From positions 13,875,001 through 13,939,000 of the forward strand of contig CM057482.1 of NCBI GenBank assembly GCA_030035585.1: a stretch of DNA of 64,000 nucleotides, given 5' to 3'. The notes beneath the pieces were generated by a model. It saw nothing but the letters and a program-made list of their open reading frames with translations. It ran no database searches and was not told the origin of the DNA. The translations under genes and the position numbers were made by a program. Below are positions 33,534-44,335 of the stretch, piece after piece. The first letter of the stretch is position 1. Every line of letters starts with the position of its first letter. The DNA comes from Dugong dugon. Lineage: Eukaryota > Chordata > Mammalia > Sirenia > Dugongidae.

Positions 33534-33749
33534 GGAGCCCCTGGGAAGTGAAAATGGTTAACATGCTCGGCTACTAACTGAAAGGTTGGAGGTTCAAGTC
33601 CACCCAGGGGCACCTCGGAAGAAAGTCCTGGCAACCTATCTCTGAAAAATCAGCCATTGAAAACCCTATGGGGGCGCCATGACTCAGTGTCTCCATGAGT
33701 TGGAGTTGACATTACAACAACTGTTTATTGTTTTTTTTTTTTTTTTTTA
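33534..33749 (+). mobile_element. AfroSINE-type SINE with long T run
   Basis: GGAGCCCCTGGGAAGTGAAA head, GAAAAATCAGCCATTGAAAA body, a run of about 18 T at its end. Flanks TTCAACCTATCTAG (33520-33533) and TTCTACCTAACTAG (33752-33765) look like its target duplication. Confidence 0.88.
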
Positions 33750-33765
33750 AATTCTACCTAACTAG

Positions 33766-34243
33766 ACCAGAAGAACTAGATGGTGCCCAGCTACCACCAA
33801 TGACCGCCCTGACAGGGAACACAACAGAGAGTTCTGGATGGAGCAGGAGAAAGGTGGGGTGCAGAACTCAAATTCTAGTAAGAAGACCAGACTTAATGGT
33901 CTGACTGAGACTGGAGGAACCCCGGAAAGCATGGCCCCTGGATTCTCTATCAGCCCAGAACTAAAACAATTTCCAGTGGCCAACTCTTCAGATACGGATT
34001 GGACTGGACTATGGGACATAAAGTGATACTCGTGAGAAGTGTGCCTCTTAGCTCAAGTAGATACAAGAGACTAAATGGGCAGCTTCTGTCTGGAGGTGAG
34101 ATGGGAAGGCAGAGAGAGTTAGAAACTGGTTGAATGGACATGGGGAATCAGGGGTGGAAAGGATGAGTGTGCTGTCACAGTATGGGGAGAGTAATTGGAG
34201 TCACATAACAATGTATGTATAAATTTTTGTACAAGAAAAAAAA
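33766..34243 (+). mobile_element. 5'-truncated LINE 3' end (L1-like), about 478 bp
   Basis: It starts ACCAGAAGAACTAGATGGTG and ends in an A run after AAATTTTTGTACAAG. It is about 95% identical by eye to the minus-strand copy at 53931-54915. A near-perfect 16-base duplication (AATTCTACCTAACTAG at 33750-33765, AATTCTACCTATCTAG at 34244-34259) supports target-primed insertion. It contains a 62-codon frame (33838-34026) shared with the other copy. The lineage-specific family name is not certain. Confidence 0.85.
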
Positions 34244-34269
34244 AATTCTACCTATCTAGCCATTAATCT

Positions 34270-34446
34270 GGAAACACTGGTGGCGTAGTGGTTAAGAGCT
34301 ATAGCTGCTAACCAAAAGGTTGGCGGCAGTTCAAATCCACCAGGCGCTCCTTGGAAACTGTATGGGGCAGTTCTACTCTGTCCTATAGGGTCGCTGTGAG
34401 TCAGAATCGACTCGACGGCAACTGGTTTGGTTTTTTTGGTTTTTAA
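34270..34446 (+). mobile_element. Near-consensus AfroSINE-type SINE with target duplication
   Basis: GGAAACACTGGTGGCGTAGT head and TCGACTCGACGGCAACTGGT end, then a GGTTTTTTTGG tail. CCATTAATCT flanks it at 34260-34269 and 34447-34456. One of the youngest-looking copies. Confidence 0.96.
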
Positions 34447-34929
34447 CCATTAATCTTACATTAATTAACTAAATCTCACAACAATATTATCATGCCATGA
34501 GAGGTTAAACAACTTGTCCAAAATCACTCAGCTGGGAGCAGATTAGAGCAAGGCTGTGTTCCAATAGCTTGGGGCACAGGGGCGGTGTGTTACCCCTCAC
34601 TGGGAGGTCAGCTTTCATAAGAAGGACCCGCTGGGGAGGAGGGAGGATTCTTTTAAGGAAAGGAAAAGGTGGATAAGAGATAAGGACCTGCACTCAGGTA
34701 CTCCCTCCTCTGTCTTTGGGTTCCAGTGGGATGAACAGATGGGAGGGAATGCAGGCTGCACTCCTTCCTGTGGCAGGAGGGAGGCGCCCTCATTTGGGGC
34801 TCTGTCTTCTGTCTGTCGAGGACTAGTCCTGCCTCCTCTCCCTATCCCCCTATCCCCACCCCCAAGCTCACTCGGGACAGGATTAGCACCATCTGGCCAC
34901 AAGGAGGAGGACAGAACGCCAGGGCATTA

Positions 34930-35390
34930 AGTTACAAAGTGCTGCTTTCTTCCCTTGAGTGTGCATTTGCTTCTGATCAAACAGAAACAACTGAGAATGG
35001 ATTTCCTAAAAATGGTGCGAAGCCCATGGCTCTGACCCCGGCTCCCGACAAGCTCTCTGGCCGCTTCTCTGGCGGGAGACGGTTTTCATGCTCCGATAAT
35101 GTACTCTGCTCAGAGATTTATAAGCCCCCAGTACCAACAAAACAAAACAAAGTTGTTTTTGATGGGAATCAACAGGCCGGTTTCAGAGGCGCTGGGAGCC
35201 TGGCTGGGCAGCTTGCCACATTTCTGCCCTTGATATTGATGACAGAGGAGAAAAAGCCACAATTCCTGGGCTGCTCTCTCATGGACTGTGGCCAAAGTTA
35301 CATCAGCTCCTGCTCCTTTCTCAGAATCTCTTATCTGCCCTTTCTAAAAGGTATCAGTCAGGCACCAAAACCACGGCAACGCACCTGAGC
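34930..35390. other. Non-repetitive segment, candidate conserved non-coding DNA
   Basis: About 460 bases free of recognised repeats with balanced composition and AP-1 or GATA-like words. The 149-codon frame at 34939-35388 has no recognisable domain. Conservation is not testable from one sequence. Confidence 0.25.
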
Positions 35391-35769
35391 ATCACTGGGG
35401 GCTCCTGAGTTCTCGAACCCCAATCTCCAAAGCCGGACCACCAGGCTGGGCAGCCACAGTGTGGCTGCTGAGGGACGCTAGCCATGCACGTCTGCACCTG
35501 CAGTTAACTCTACAGCGCCACGGGGAGTGTCTGCTGAGCGTCCATGATGCACGGCCCATTCTCACCGGGCCAGGAAGGCCCTGTGGGGCAAAAATCTGAC
35601 CGGTTGCTCCCTTGCTTACCCCTCTCCTCTCCCAATCGCTTCCCAGGGCCCTGGGGAGAAAGCCTAAGATCCTCTCCACAGCCCCAAGGCTCTTGGAGCT
35701 CCCCCAGTTCGCCTCTGGCCCCCTGTGGTCCAGGCACCAGGGCCTCTTCTGCCCCTCCCTCCGCCCCAT

Positions 35770-36130
35770 CCCTGACACACCTTGCTTGTACTACCTGGGG
35801 ACCTTGCACAGCCTTTTCCTCTGCCTGGGCCTCTTTGATGAACTTCTTATTGACCTTTAAATCATCATATCACCCCCCGCCACCACCCTCCCCTCGCTGC
35901 CCCCCCATCCCTACACGTTGATCACGTCAGATCTTGCTTAATGATCTCATCACCCCCTGTACTTCACTAACCGGTGACCCTAGGCTTGTTACTTCTCCTT
36001 TTCACTTCACAGTTAGGAATGATACATCAATGGGTGTGGTAATTTGCTGATGATTTCTTCCCATCAGGACCACGGCTCCATGAGGGCAGGATCTGTTTGC
36101 TCAGATTTTTGAGTGCTATTTGTTACACGG
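35770..36130 (+). mobile_element. L2
   Basis: GGACCTTGCACAGCCTTTTC, CTCTGCCTGGGCCTCTTTGA, then CGGCTCCATGAGGGCAGGAT. Confidence 0.65.
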
Positions 36131-36497
36131 CATTATTAGAGCAATAGAAGACTCACACAGCCTGGCTCTTACATGATGGACATCCATGGAGGAGAAGGGA
36201 CAATTTCACAGAGGGATTGGGCAAAGACTTCAGAAGGGAGGCTGGGGACCTGTGGGGACCCACGGTTTCTGGGGTAGTAATCTAATCATTCCCTTCTCAA
36301 GACCTCACAGAGAAAGTCCACAGTATATACTCAAAAGAATTGAAAACATATGTTAACACATATGACATCCAGGGAATGGCAGACAAATACTGACAGACAG
36401 GCAGCCACCCAGCATGAATTCCAGGCTCCAGAGAAGGTGCTGTGCAGCCACAGAGCACCTTACAACAAGGGTTCTCCTTCACTTACTATTCTTCCAT

Positions 36498-36572
36498 TGT
36501 GCGTGGGGTCACCATGAGTCGGGGACCGACTCGACTTCAGCTAACAACAACAGCAGCAACAACAACAACGAT
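36498..36572 (+). mobile_element. AfroSINE/RTE 3' tail with (CAA)n
   Basis: TGGGGTCACCATGAGTCGGG, ACCGACTCGACTTCAGCTAA, then CAACAACAGCAGCAACAACA. Only the tail is present. Confidence 0.75.
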
Positions 36573-36889
36573 TGTCATGGTGCATGAACGCCACACCAGA
36601 CAAGCTTCCAGTGGGTCAAGGGTGGTATGTAGCAAATATGTTATCAGGGAGGTGTAACGTATTAGGATTTTGTTTTTAAGAGCAAGTAGGGATCTTAAAG
36701 ATCAAATAGTCTAGTGGTTTACAAACTTCATTTTTCTGCAGTGAGTCCCACCTTTTTTGAACATAGAAAGCGACACAAGAGATTCATGTTGGGGCCATGG
36801 TAAGGGTTAACTCCCTCTTCCCAGTAGTAACCCTGAGACACTTTCTTGGAATCTTAGGGTTTCTTGGAACACAGTTTGAGAACCACTTG

Positions 36890-36970
36890 ATCTAGTTTAA
36901 AATCCTTGTTGTTGTAAGTAAGAAAACTAAGATCCAGAGGGCACTAAAGATTTGTTCAAGGTCACCAGCA
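36890..36970 (-). mobile_element. MIR fragment
   Basis: AGAAAACTAAGATCCAGAGG and TTGTTCAAGGTCACCAGC. Confidence 0.5.
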
Positions 36971-37029
36971 TTTCTTCATGTCCATCTTTATTCACCACTA
37001 CCCCTTCTGTAGAACCCTCCTGTATGGTC

Positions 37030-37197
37030 CTTAAGGTTCCTTGGGTGGTGCAAATGGTTAAGTGCTCAGCTACTAGACAAAAGCTTGGCAGTTTGAACTC
37101 AAGGTCATAGCCTTGAAAACCCTATGGAGCAGTTCCACTGTACACACATGAGGTCGCCATGAGTCAGAGTCCACTCAACGACAACTAACAATAATGG
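37030..37197 (+). mobile_element. AfroSINE-type SINE with internal deletion
   Basis: GGTTCCTTGGGTGGTGCAAA head, AAGGTCATAGCCTTGAAAAC body and CGACAACTAACAATAATGG tail. Confidence 0.9.
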
Positions 37198-37312
37198 TAA
37201 CACAGTCCTTAAATCAATAAACTTCTGTTTGGGGTCTCTGATGCTCCAGGCTCCAGGTTGTCCAGGTAGGGACACCAAGGCAGGTAAAACATGGCCTGAG
37301 GCATTCAAGAAG

Positions 37313-37735
37313 GTCTTAGTTTCCTAGAGCTGCTGTAACAAAATACTACAAAGTGGACGTCATATAAGAATAGACATTTATTGTCTCACAGTTCTGGAGG
37401 CTAGAAGTCCAAATTCAGGGTGTCTACAGGGCCATGCTCTCTCTGAAGGCTCTGGGGGAAGATCCTTTCTTGTCTCTTCCAGTTCCTAATTGCCCCAGAA
37501 TTCCTTGGCTTGCAGCTGCAGCCTAACTCCATCTGCACATGGCCATCTTCCCTGTGACTCTGTGTCTCTTCTCCTCTTTTTTAAGGACATCACTCCTATG
37601 GGATTAGGACTCACTCTATTCCAGTATGACCTCATGTTAACTGATAGCATCTTCAAAGACCTAATTTTTAAACAAGGTTATGTTCACAGGTACCAGGGAT
37701 TAGGATCTCAACAAGGAACACAATTCAATTCCTTA
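37313..37735 (-). mobile_element. Solo LTR, MaLR-like
   Basis: GTCTTAGTTTCCTAGAGCTG, CAGTTCTGGAGGCTAGAAGT, TGGGATTAGGACTCACTCTA-like middle and ACACAATTCAATTCCTTACA end, antisense. It is the same subgroup as 27152-27641. Confidence 0.7.
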
Positions 37736-37804
37736 CAAGGAATCTACAGGTGGTCAGTCAGGCCAGCAGACATGTTTGTAAGTCAGAAAAGCCAGAAGTG
37801 AAGT

Positions 37805-37935
37805 CAAAAGAACTTGGGACCAGGGTTGGGTGATCTGGGTTCTATTCTCAGCTTTGTCACTGACTTGGCTGTGTGTCCATGCAGAGGCACCATGCGCCTC
37901 TGGGCCTCAGTTTCCCCAAGTGTAAAATGAGAGTG
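37805..37935 (+). mobile_element. MIR
   Basis: CTGGGTTCTATTCTCAGCTT, CTGGGCCTCAGTTTCCCCAA, GTGTAAAATGAGAGTG. Confidence 0.75.
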
Positions 37936-38039
37936 TTTAGCTCTCTGACATGTAAGGCCCACTACCGGCACACGTCAGTAACGTTCTCTTGGGCAAACAC
38001 GCAGCCAGTTCACAGTTGCTGGCACGCGAGCATCTGTCT

Positions 38040-38232
38040 TGAGTCTCTGCAAACAATTTAGAATTCAAGGCCAACCAGTGTGGAGGAATGCAAACTCTTC
38101 TTAATGTTGGTCTGAGCCAAACACATTTACTAAGGGAAATCTCTAGGCAAAAATGATAATATTTTGCATTCTCAAGCCAAAGGAACGGATTAAAGAAAAT
38201 TGTCATCGAATGTTCTACATTACCTAGGTCCA
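38040..38232. other. AT-rich non-repetitive segment, candidate non-coding element
   Basis: No repeat family recognised. It contains GGAATG (TEAD-type) and CCAAAC or CCAAAG words and stands out from the GC-richer surroundings. Function is not shown. Confidence 0.2.
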
Positions 38233-38739
38233 GCTCCCTCTCCCTTTGCTGGAATCCTGGTGACTTGGCCTCCTCCTTCCCTGGCTGGGGCCTCAGGGCA
38301 CACCCAGATGTCATGAGATGGGCCTTGGTGGGGGCCCAGGGAATGTGGTCGCCCTTCCATGGAAAGCCCAGCCCAGGAGCTGGGCTTGTGCTGCTGAAAC
38401 CTCAGCAAGGAGCAGTCAAGCAGGCAGGGGAACCACGGTTCTCTGTAGACCTCTCATTAAAAAAATGGTGGATGCCAGGATGCGTGCACTGGCTCCTTGA
38501 GTACACGACTAAGTGCCTTGGAACGACTGAGGTTTCCCTCTCCTTGGCGTTTTCTGAGAATAAGAGCGATAGTCGTCTTGGTGGGGAGAAATGGTTGGAG
38601 GGCAGAGTGCCAAGGTCAAAGGCCAGACTTTAGGAACCTGTGTGTGCCTGGGACAGCTGGTTTGAGAACTCAGAAAAGGGGATGTTGGAGTATAATGTCC
38701 ACCTTCTGCGAGCTAGGACCGCCGTGACAAACAGAACAA

Positions 38740-38885
38740 GGCTGGGTACTGGGAGACTTGATTTTTCTCCTAGGTTCTGCCACCAACTGGCTCTGTGACC
38801 TTGAACAAGATACTTTCCCTCTCTAGGCCTCAGTTTCCCCTTATATAAAGTGAGGAAGCTGGACCAGGTGGTCTGAAAACTTTAG
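38740..38885 (+). mobile_element. MIR
   Basis: TAGGTTCTGCCACCAACTGG, CTCTGTGACCTTGAACAAGA, CTAGGCCTCAGTTTCCCCTT. Confidence 0.8.
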
Positions 38886-38889
38886 AGTC

Positions 38890-39495
38890 CCAGTGATGTG
38901 TGCCCCTCCTCCTCCTGGTTCATTTCCAAATCCATCTCCCTTTAGAGGGGGGCAGGTAGATCACTGCTGGCAGGGCACCCGAGGGTGCAGGTAGATGACC
39001 ACCACCCCTGCAAATCTCCATCAGATTGGCTTCCAGGACTGAGGCCACTCCTTCCCTCACTCCAGCACTTGGGACCAACACAGGTATCTCTCAAATCTAC
39101 CCCCAGGAGCTCAGCACACAGCCAGGCCTGCCCTGCTGTTAGAACTGTGAGCAGCGGGCTGGTGATGCCAGGCAGTTTTTACCACCAGGCCCCGAAGCCC
39201 TTCTGGGGCTTTAGAACAAATCTGCCCAAACTTGGGTCTCTCCAGGAGAGGAACCAGTCTCTCCTCTTTACTCTTGGGAAGTCCTCCTGTTTTTTAGCTT
39301 CTCTAGTCATATCTAGAGCATTCTACTTCCTTACAAAATGACTGCCCTTCTGGAGGCAGCTTCGAGCCTCCCGGATAACTGGCCACTATCCCATTACCTT
39401 CTTCTCTGATGGCAACACTATGGAGTCCATCCTACTTCTGCATGTCCCTCCAACCACTAATATCGCCAGCCACCATCTTCCTTCCTTTTCCTTCC
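38890..39495. other. Unassigned sequence
   Basis: No recognised repeat or exon. Confidence 0.35.
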
Positions 39496-39511
39496 CTCTG
39501 CTGAAAAAGCA

Positions 39512-39726
39512 TGGAGTCCCTGGGTGGGGCAAACAATTAAGCACTCAATTATTAGCCAAAAGCTTGGCAGTTTGAACCCGCCCAGAGATACTTTGGAAGA
39601 CAGGCCTGGCAATCTGCTTCTGAAAGGTCACAGTCTTGAAAGCCCTGTGGAGCAGTTCTACTCTGCACACATGGGGTCACCATGAGTCAGAATTGACTCG
39701 ACGGCAACCGATTTGGTTTTAGTTTT
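39512..39726 (+). mobile_element. AfroSINE-type SINE, long subtype, with target duplication
   Basis: GGAGTCCCTGGGTGGGGCAA head and CAGAATTGACTCGACGGCAA end. TGCTGAAAAAGCA (39499-39511) and TGCTGAAGAAGCA (39727-39739) flank it. Confidence 0.95.
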
Positions 39727-39827
39727 TGCTGAAGAAGCAGGTGAGAACTTTGTCTCTGGGTGGAGTCTCATGTCCTTGGCTCCTCCAGCCTCTGTACAGG
39801 TCATGACACCTCTCTGGGGGAACCTGG

Positions 39828-39870
39828 TGGGTGTGTGTGTGAGTGTGAATGTGTGAAAGTGTGTACACAG
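39828..39870. repeat. (TG)n-rich simple repeat
   Basis: TGGGTGTGTGTGTGAGTGTG followed by AATGTGTGAAAGTGTG. Confidence 0.8.
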
Positions 39871-40493
39871 TGAAGGGATAATCAGAGCGGAAAAGATGGG
39901 GAGGGGTAAAGAGAGGAAGGAATTCTTTTTCCCAATGGAGTCCAGAGAAAGGAGGAGCTTCAGGGATGGACAGTGCCTTCCACTTGAAGGGCCATCTATA
40001 GCCCCAGGCTGGACCGAGAAGGGAACGGAGAGGGAACAAAGCCTGGAGACGTCCATGGAAAGGTGTCCATCATCTCTTCCCCATGGTGTGAGCATACCAC
40101 ATGTCTCCAGGTGAAATCTCCCAGGGACATTATCTCATTTGGGAGCCAGCTAGTCCCAGTCCACACCCACTGCTGACTCTGGCAGCAGGCTGCTCTGACT
40201 GCTCCAGCAGGTTTTAGGGAGGCTGGGGCCAGAATGTCCACCCTGCCCAGGAGGAGAAGCCTGGTCAGTGTGTGCTTCTATGTCCTCTTGAATGTTTAAG
40301 GTGTAAAAATAGAGCCCACCAGGAACCAGGAAGCCTCTTCATGGGAACGACAAGGGGCGGCGTGTTATCCTGTGGTTTCTAATTCCCACATTAGTGCTGA
40401 GAGCCTGGAAGACAGCCTTGCATACGTGCAGAGGTGTTAACTGGGAAAGAGCGTTCCATCACAATCCCATTTGGTCTTTCCTAGTGGCTTCTA

Positions 40494-40702
40494 TTTGCCC
40501 TCGACTACCAACCGAAAGGTTAGCAGTTTGAACTCAGCCAGGGGCCCTGTGGAAGCAAGACCTGGCAATCTGCTTCTTTAAAGACTACATCTAAAACCCT
40601 ATGGGTGTCAAGTAGAACCCTATGGAGCAGTTCTACTCTGTCACACATGGGGTCACCATGAGTCGGAACTGACTCAGCGGTAGCCGGTTTGGTTTTTCCT
40701 TT
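40494..40702 (+). mobile_element. AfroSINE-type SINE, head lost, with 12-base target duplication
   Basis: TACCAACCGAAAGGTTAGCA through TGAGTCGGAACTGACTCAGC. TAGTGGCTTCTA is repeated exactly at 40482-40493 and 40703-40714. Confidence 0.95.
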
Positions 40703-40714
40703 TAGTGGCTTCTA

Positions 40715-41355
40715 ACATACTGTCTACACATAAGGAACACCACCAGTCTCACCTCTGAGCCTTTGCTCTCAGTTTCCCCCACCTATAAGCCTTCTCCTAC
40801 TTCCTGGCCCCTCTTCTGCAGCCACCCATTTGGTGGGGCCAAGTGCATGCCCCTCTTGCCCTGTGAATTCATCCCCCACCCCCATCCTAAGTCTCTTCCT
40901 GACTGTCCTGAAATCAACCTGACCCTCCCCAGCTGTGTGGAGAGTCCAGGGGACAAGGTCCATGCTGTATACTGCATCTCATCCCCTTGATGCTTAGACT
41001 ACCATTACAAACAGTAGGCACTCAACAAATACAAAGCAGACGTGTGAGCAAGTGGTTTCTCCCAAGTGGTGAGTCTCAATGTCGGGAGTTTTATCCTTAT
41101 TGATAAGGTGAGGAAAGGGAAGCTCCAAGATGGACTTGCCTGTGGCTCGGATGTGTCTGGTGCTAAGGTCTCATCCAGTCCCCCACCCCTTACTGCTTCT
41201 CAGGCAGGACACCCTTCACCCCTTTTAAGTATCCCCATTAAAGCCAGCTGGGTCTGTAGGAGGGCAGGCAGGCCAGGAGAGCTCACATTGGGAGGAGTGG
41301 GTAAGACACTCTCCTCACACCCAAGATGACTTCCCACCATCTGGACTGGGAATGG
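40715..41355. other. Unassigned sequence
   Basis: GC-moderate with no recognised family; L2-like traces near 40960-41040 (GTAGGCACTCAACAAATACA). Confidence 0.4.
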
Positions 41356-41359
41356 TTCT

Positions 41360-41757
41360 GTTTACAAAACTTTTGAGTGGAAACACCTGTCCGTCAGTTT
41401 GCCACATTGTGGTGGCTCACACTTTGCTATGATGCTGGAAGCTATGCCATTGGTATTTCAAATACTAGCAGGAGTTACCCATGGTGGACAGGTTTCAGTG
41501 GAGTTTCCAGACTAAGACAGACTAGGAAGAAAGTCCTGGCAATCTACCATTGAAGGCCCTATGGATCACAACAGAATATTGTCTGACGTAATTGCTGGAA
41601 GATGAGCCCCCTAGGTTGAAGGCACGACCCAAAGGCTGCAACAATGGACTCAGCCATACCAATGATCCCGAAGATGATGCAAGACCAGGCAATGCTTCAG
41701 ACTGTTATACACAAGGTCGCCATGAGTCAGAGCTGACTCGAGGGCACCTAACAACAA
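41360..41757 (+). mobile_element. Non-autonomous RTE element (5' end joined to 3' end)
   Basis: It opens with RTE 5' sequence (ACCTGTCCGTCAGTTTGCCA, GATGCTGGAAGCTATGCCAT), passes GAAGATGAGCCCCCTAGGTT, then jumps to the 3' end (AGACTGTTATACACAAGGTC) with hairpin GAGTC-AGAGCT-GACTC (41724-41739) and an AACAACAAC tail. The whole polymerase gene is absent. Confidence 0.85.
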
Positions 41758-41799
41758 CATTGGAAAACCTACGCTAACCTTATCTTTGGTGCCAAAAGT

Positions 41800-41905
41800 G
41801 AGACTCCATTAACCAAGCCACGGGAGTTCTGCACAGTGTCTGGCACACAGCAGGCTCCCAATCAAGTTGACGAACAAACACATAAATGAACAATGAATGA
41901 ATGGA
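41800..41905 (+). mobile_element. L2 3' end
   Basis: CACAGTGTCTGGCACACAGC, AGGCTCCCAATCAAGTTGAC, GAATGAATGG. Confidence 0.6.
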
Positions 41906-41989
41906 TAAGCATGGATGAGTTTATTGGATTAACTCAATGTTCCTCCAAGAAGGACAGTAGGTGGGACACAGGACAGCCTCCCTTTCCCC

Positions 41990-43100
41990 TTTGCCCTCCG
42001 TCAATTCAGCCTCCCCGCTCTCCAGCCAGGCCCTGGTATGTCCTCATGATCCACACTGGATGCCTGGGACCTCGGAGCCCTCCCTGGCCTGCACAGCCCT
42101 CTCCCCTACGTTAGTCTAACCCTCTCATCAAGCAACTTAACCTGTTTTCTGTCCCATTCCCTCAGTGTCCCACCTGTGCAAACGCGCTCATGACTTATCA
42201 CAACCTTCTCCCAACTCTCCAAAGCCTTTGTAGCTCTAGATAAGGAAGAATTCTCTAGATCAGAAACAATCAAGCATGGGATGAGCAGTCTTGTGTGGTA
42301 GTGAGGGTCCCGTCACCGGGGGTTTCGAGCAGAGGCTGGAATGTGTGCTGGGCAGGTGGGGGCCGAAACAGACACTTACAGAGGGGCAGACTGAGAGAAG
42401 GAGAAATGCCGGTAGGAGCAAGGGCAGTCTTTTTTTTTTTTTTTAAATCGGGAGTTTGCCAGTGTGCTGGTTAAGCAGATGTCAAGCTTACGGAAAACAG
42501 GCCTAAAAACTGAGAACAGCAAACACCAAGCAAAATGTGCTGTAATTAGCACTGTTTTTCCTCCCAGCCCTGGACAGTCACCTCATGCCTTCATAGACTG
42601 CACGGGTCACACTTCCTTCAAGAATGAAACTCATCGGTTCATGAAAGCCAGTGCATGTGTCTGTCTTATACCATTTCTTCCTTTTCCTGGGCAGGAAAAG
42701 TGATCAAAGCGGACGTCCTTCCTCCAGCTTCCAAGAACTGCTCTGAAGGGTGTGAAAACGCACCGAGCTGAGTGGAACACTGGAGCCAGGAGGCGTGACC
42801 ACAGGTACACACACACCCGTAGGGTCTCACCAAGACAGGATCTGCTGAGTGCACTGGGCCTGGCTGCTGCCTTCCTCCACTCCCTTCCCAATGGTGCAGG
42901 CTCCTGAGAATCCCCAGATTCCATCTCCGTCCAGCTCAGCCCTGCCCTCTGCGCCCCACCATCAATCATTCAGCTGCCTATAGGCCATATTCACTTGGAT
43001 GTCCTGTAACTTCTCACACTCCACACAGCCAAAAAGGAACCCTAGGTTTTCCCTGCCAAGCTCACTTTTCTCTAAGCCTCCTCATCTCAGGAAATAGCAT
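41990..43100. other. Unassigned sequence
   Basis: No recognised family; a T run lies at 42430-42444. The minus-strand 112-codon frame at 42631-42969 has no known domain. Confidence 0.4.
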
Positions 43101-43107
43101 CACGATT

Positions 43108-43390
43108 CACCTGCCGGAGAAAGATGTGGCACTCTGCTTCTGTCAAGAGTCACAGCCTTGGAAACCCTATGGAGCAGTTCTACTCTATCATACAGGGCTG
43201 GAGCCCTGGTGGTGCACTGGTTAAGAGCTTGGCTGCTAACTAAAAGGTCAGCAGTTCTAATCCATCAGCCACTCCTTGGAAACCCTATGGGGCAGTTCTA
43301 CTCTGTCCTATAGGGTTGCATGCTCTGAGTCGGAATCAACTTGATGGCAACAGGTTTTTATCAACTCAGTGGCAATGAATTTGGTTTTGG
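43108..43390 (+). mobile_element. Two nested AfroSINE-type SINEs
   Basis: An outer copy (GGAGAAAGATGTGGCACTCT to CTACTCTATCATACAGGG, 43115-43197) is cut by a complete inner copy (GGAGCCCTGGTGGTGCACTG to CAACTTGATGGCAACAGGTT, 43201-43357). The outer tail resumes as TATCAACTCAGTGGCAATGA. Confidence 0.85.
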
Positions 43391-43462
43391 TATCCACTCA
43401 GTTGCTCAAGTGAGAAGCCTGGTTGTTGTTACTGGTGATTTTCCTTCATTTCCCATCAGCAA

Positions 43463-43632
43463 GGAAACCCTGGTTGCACAGTGGTTAAGTGCTATGGCTG
43501 CTAACCAAAAGGCTGGCAGCTCAGATCTGCTAGGCACTCCTTGGACACTCTATGGGGCAGTTCTACTCCATCCTATAGGGTCGGTATGAGTTGGAATCAA
43601 TTCGTTGGCAATGGGTTTGGTTTGGTTTTGGC
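43463..43632 (+). mobile_element. AfroSINE-type SINE with target duplication
   Basis: GGAAACCCTGGTTGCACAGT head, TTGGCAATGGGTTTGGTTTG end. TTCCCATCAGCAA is repeated exactly at 43450-43462 and 43633-43645. Confidence 0.96.
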
Positions 43633-43649
43633 TTCCCATCAGCAAATCC

Positions 43650-44335
43650 TGCAGGTTCTACCCCCCGACTTCCTCTCAAACCTATCCAGTATTCTCTATC
43701 TCCTCGGCATCCCCCAGACCATTCATCGTCATCATTTTGTGCCTGCGCTTTTGTAAGAATCTTCGAACTGATCCCTCAATTCAATTCTTGGTCAGCTTCA
43801 AGCTATGCTCTTCACAGATCACCCAGAGTGATCTTTGACATGCTAATTAAATCCTGATGCTTTCCAGCTTAAAACTCTCTGGGGCCTTTCACAGCATTTA
43901 GAATATTCCAGACCTTTCTCCAAGGCCGACTAGGCCCTGCAGAATCTGCCTTCTCCTGGGAGACGATCTTCATCACTTCCTTCCTCTCTGCTCCTCAAAC
44001 ACACCAAACTCTTTCCCACTTTGGAAGTCTTTGTACTTGCTGGAACAAACACTCTTACCTAAGATCTTTGCTTGGCTGGCTCCTTCTCCTTCGCCAGTTT
44101 TATTAATGTTACAGCCTCTGGGAAGTCTTCTCTGACCATGCTGTGAAGAACCCATTATTCTCCTTCATAGAATCTTCTTAATTTATTTTATAACTAAAAT
44201 AAGTACAGAGCTATTTGCTTTCTCTGACACTGTCTCCTTTCACACTGGAGTTTAAGTTCCACAGGGAAGGGACTGGTGATGTGCTGGAGTCTGCTCATGG
44301 GAGCCAATTGTGTGCAGTCTTCCCCATTCATTGAA
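43650..44335 (+). mobile_element. L2
   Basis: AAACTCTCTGGGGCCTTTCA, CTTTGTACTTGCTGGAACAA, GGGAAGTCTTCTCTGACCAT and AAGTTCCACAGGGAAGGGAC. Confidence 0.75.

Larger units (their letters stand above)
33490..34560 (-). mobile_element. MIR split by three later retro-insertions
   Basis: The left part reads CCTGAGCACTCATATGTTCC and AGGCGCTGTTCAA. The right part, from 34447, reads ATTAACTAAATCTCACAACA and GAGGTTAAACAACTTGTCCA. Together they are one antisense MIR broken at the sites listed next. Confidence 0.8.
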
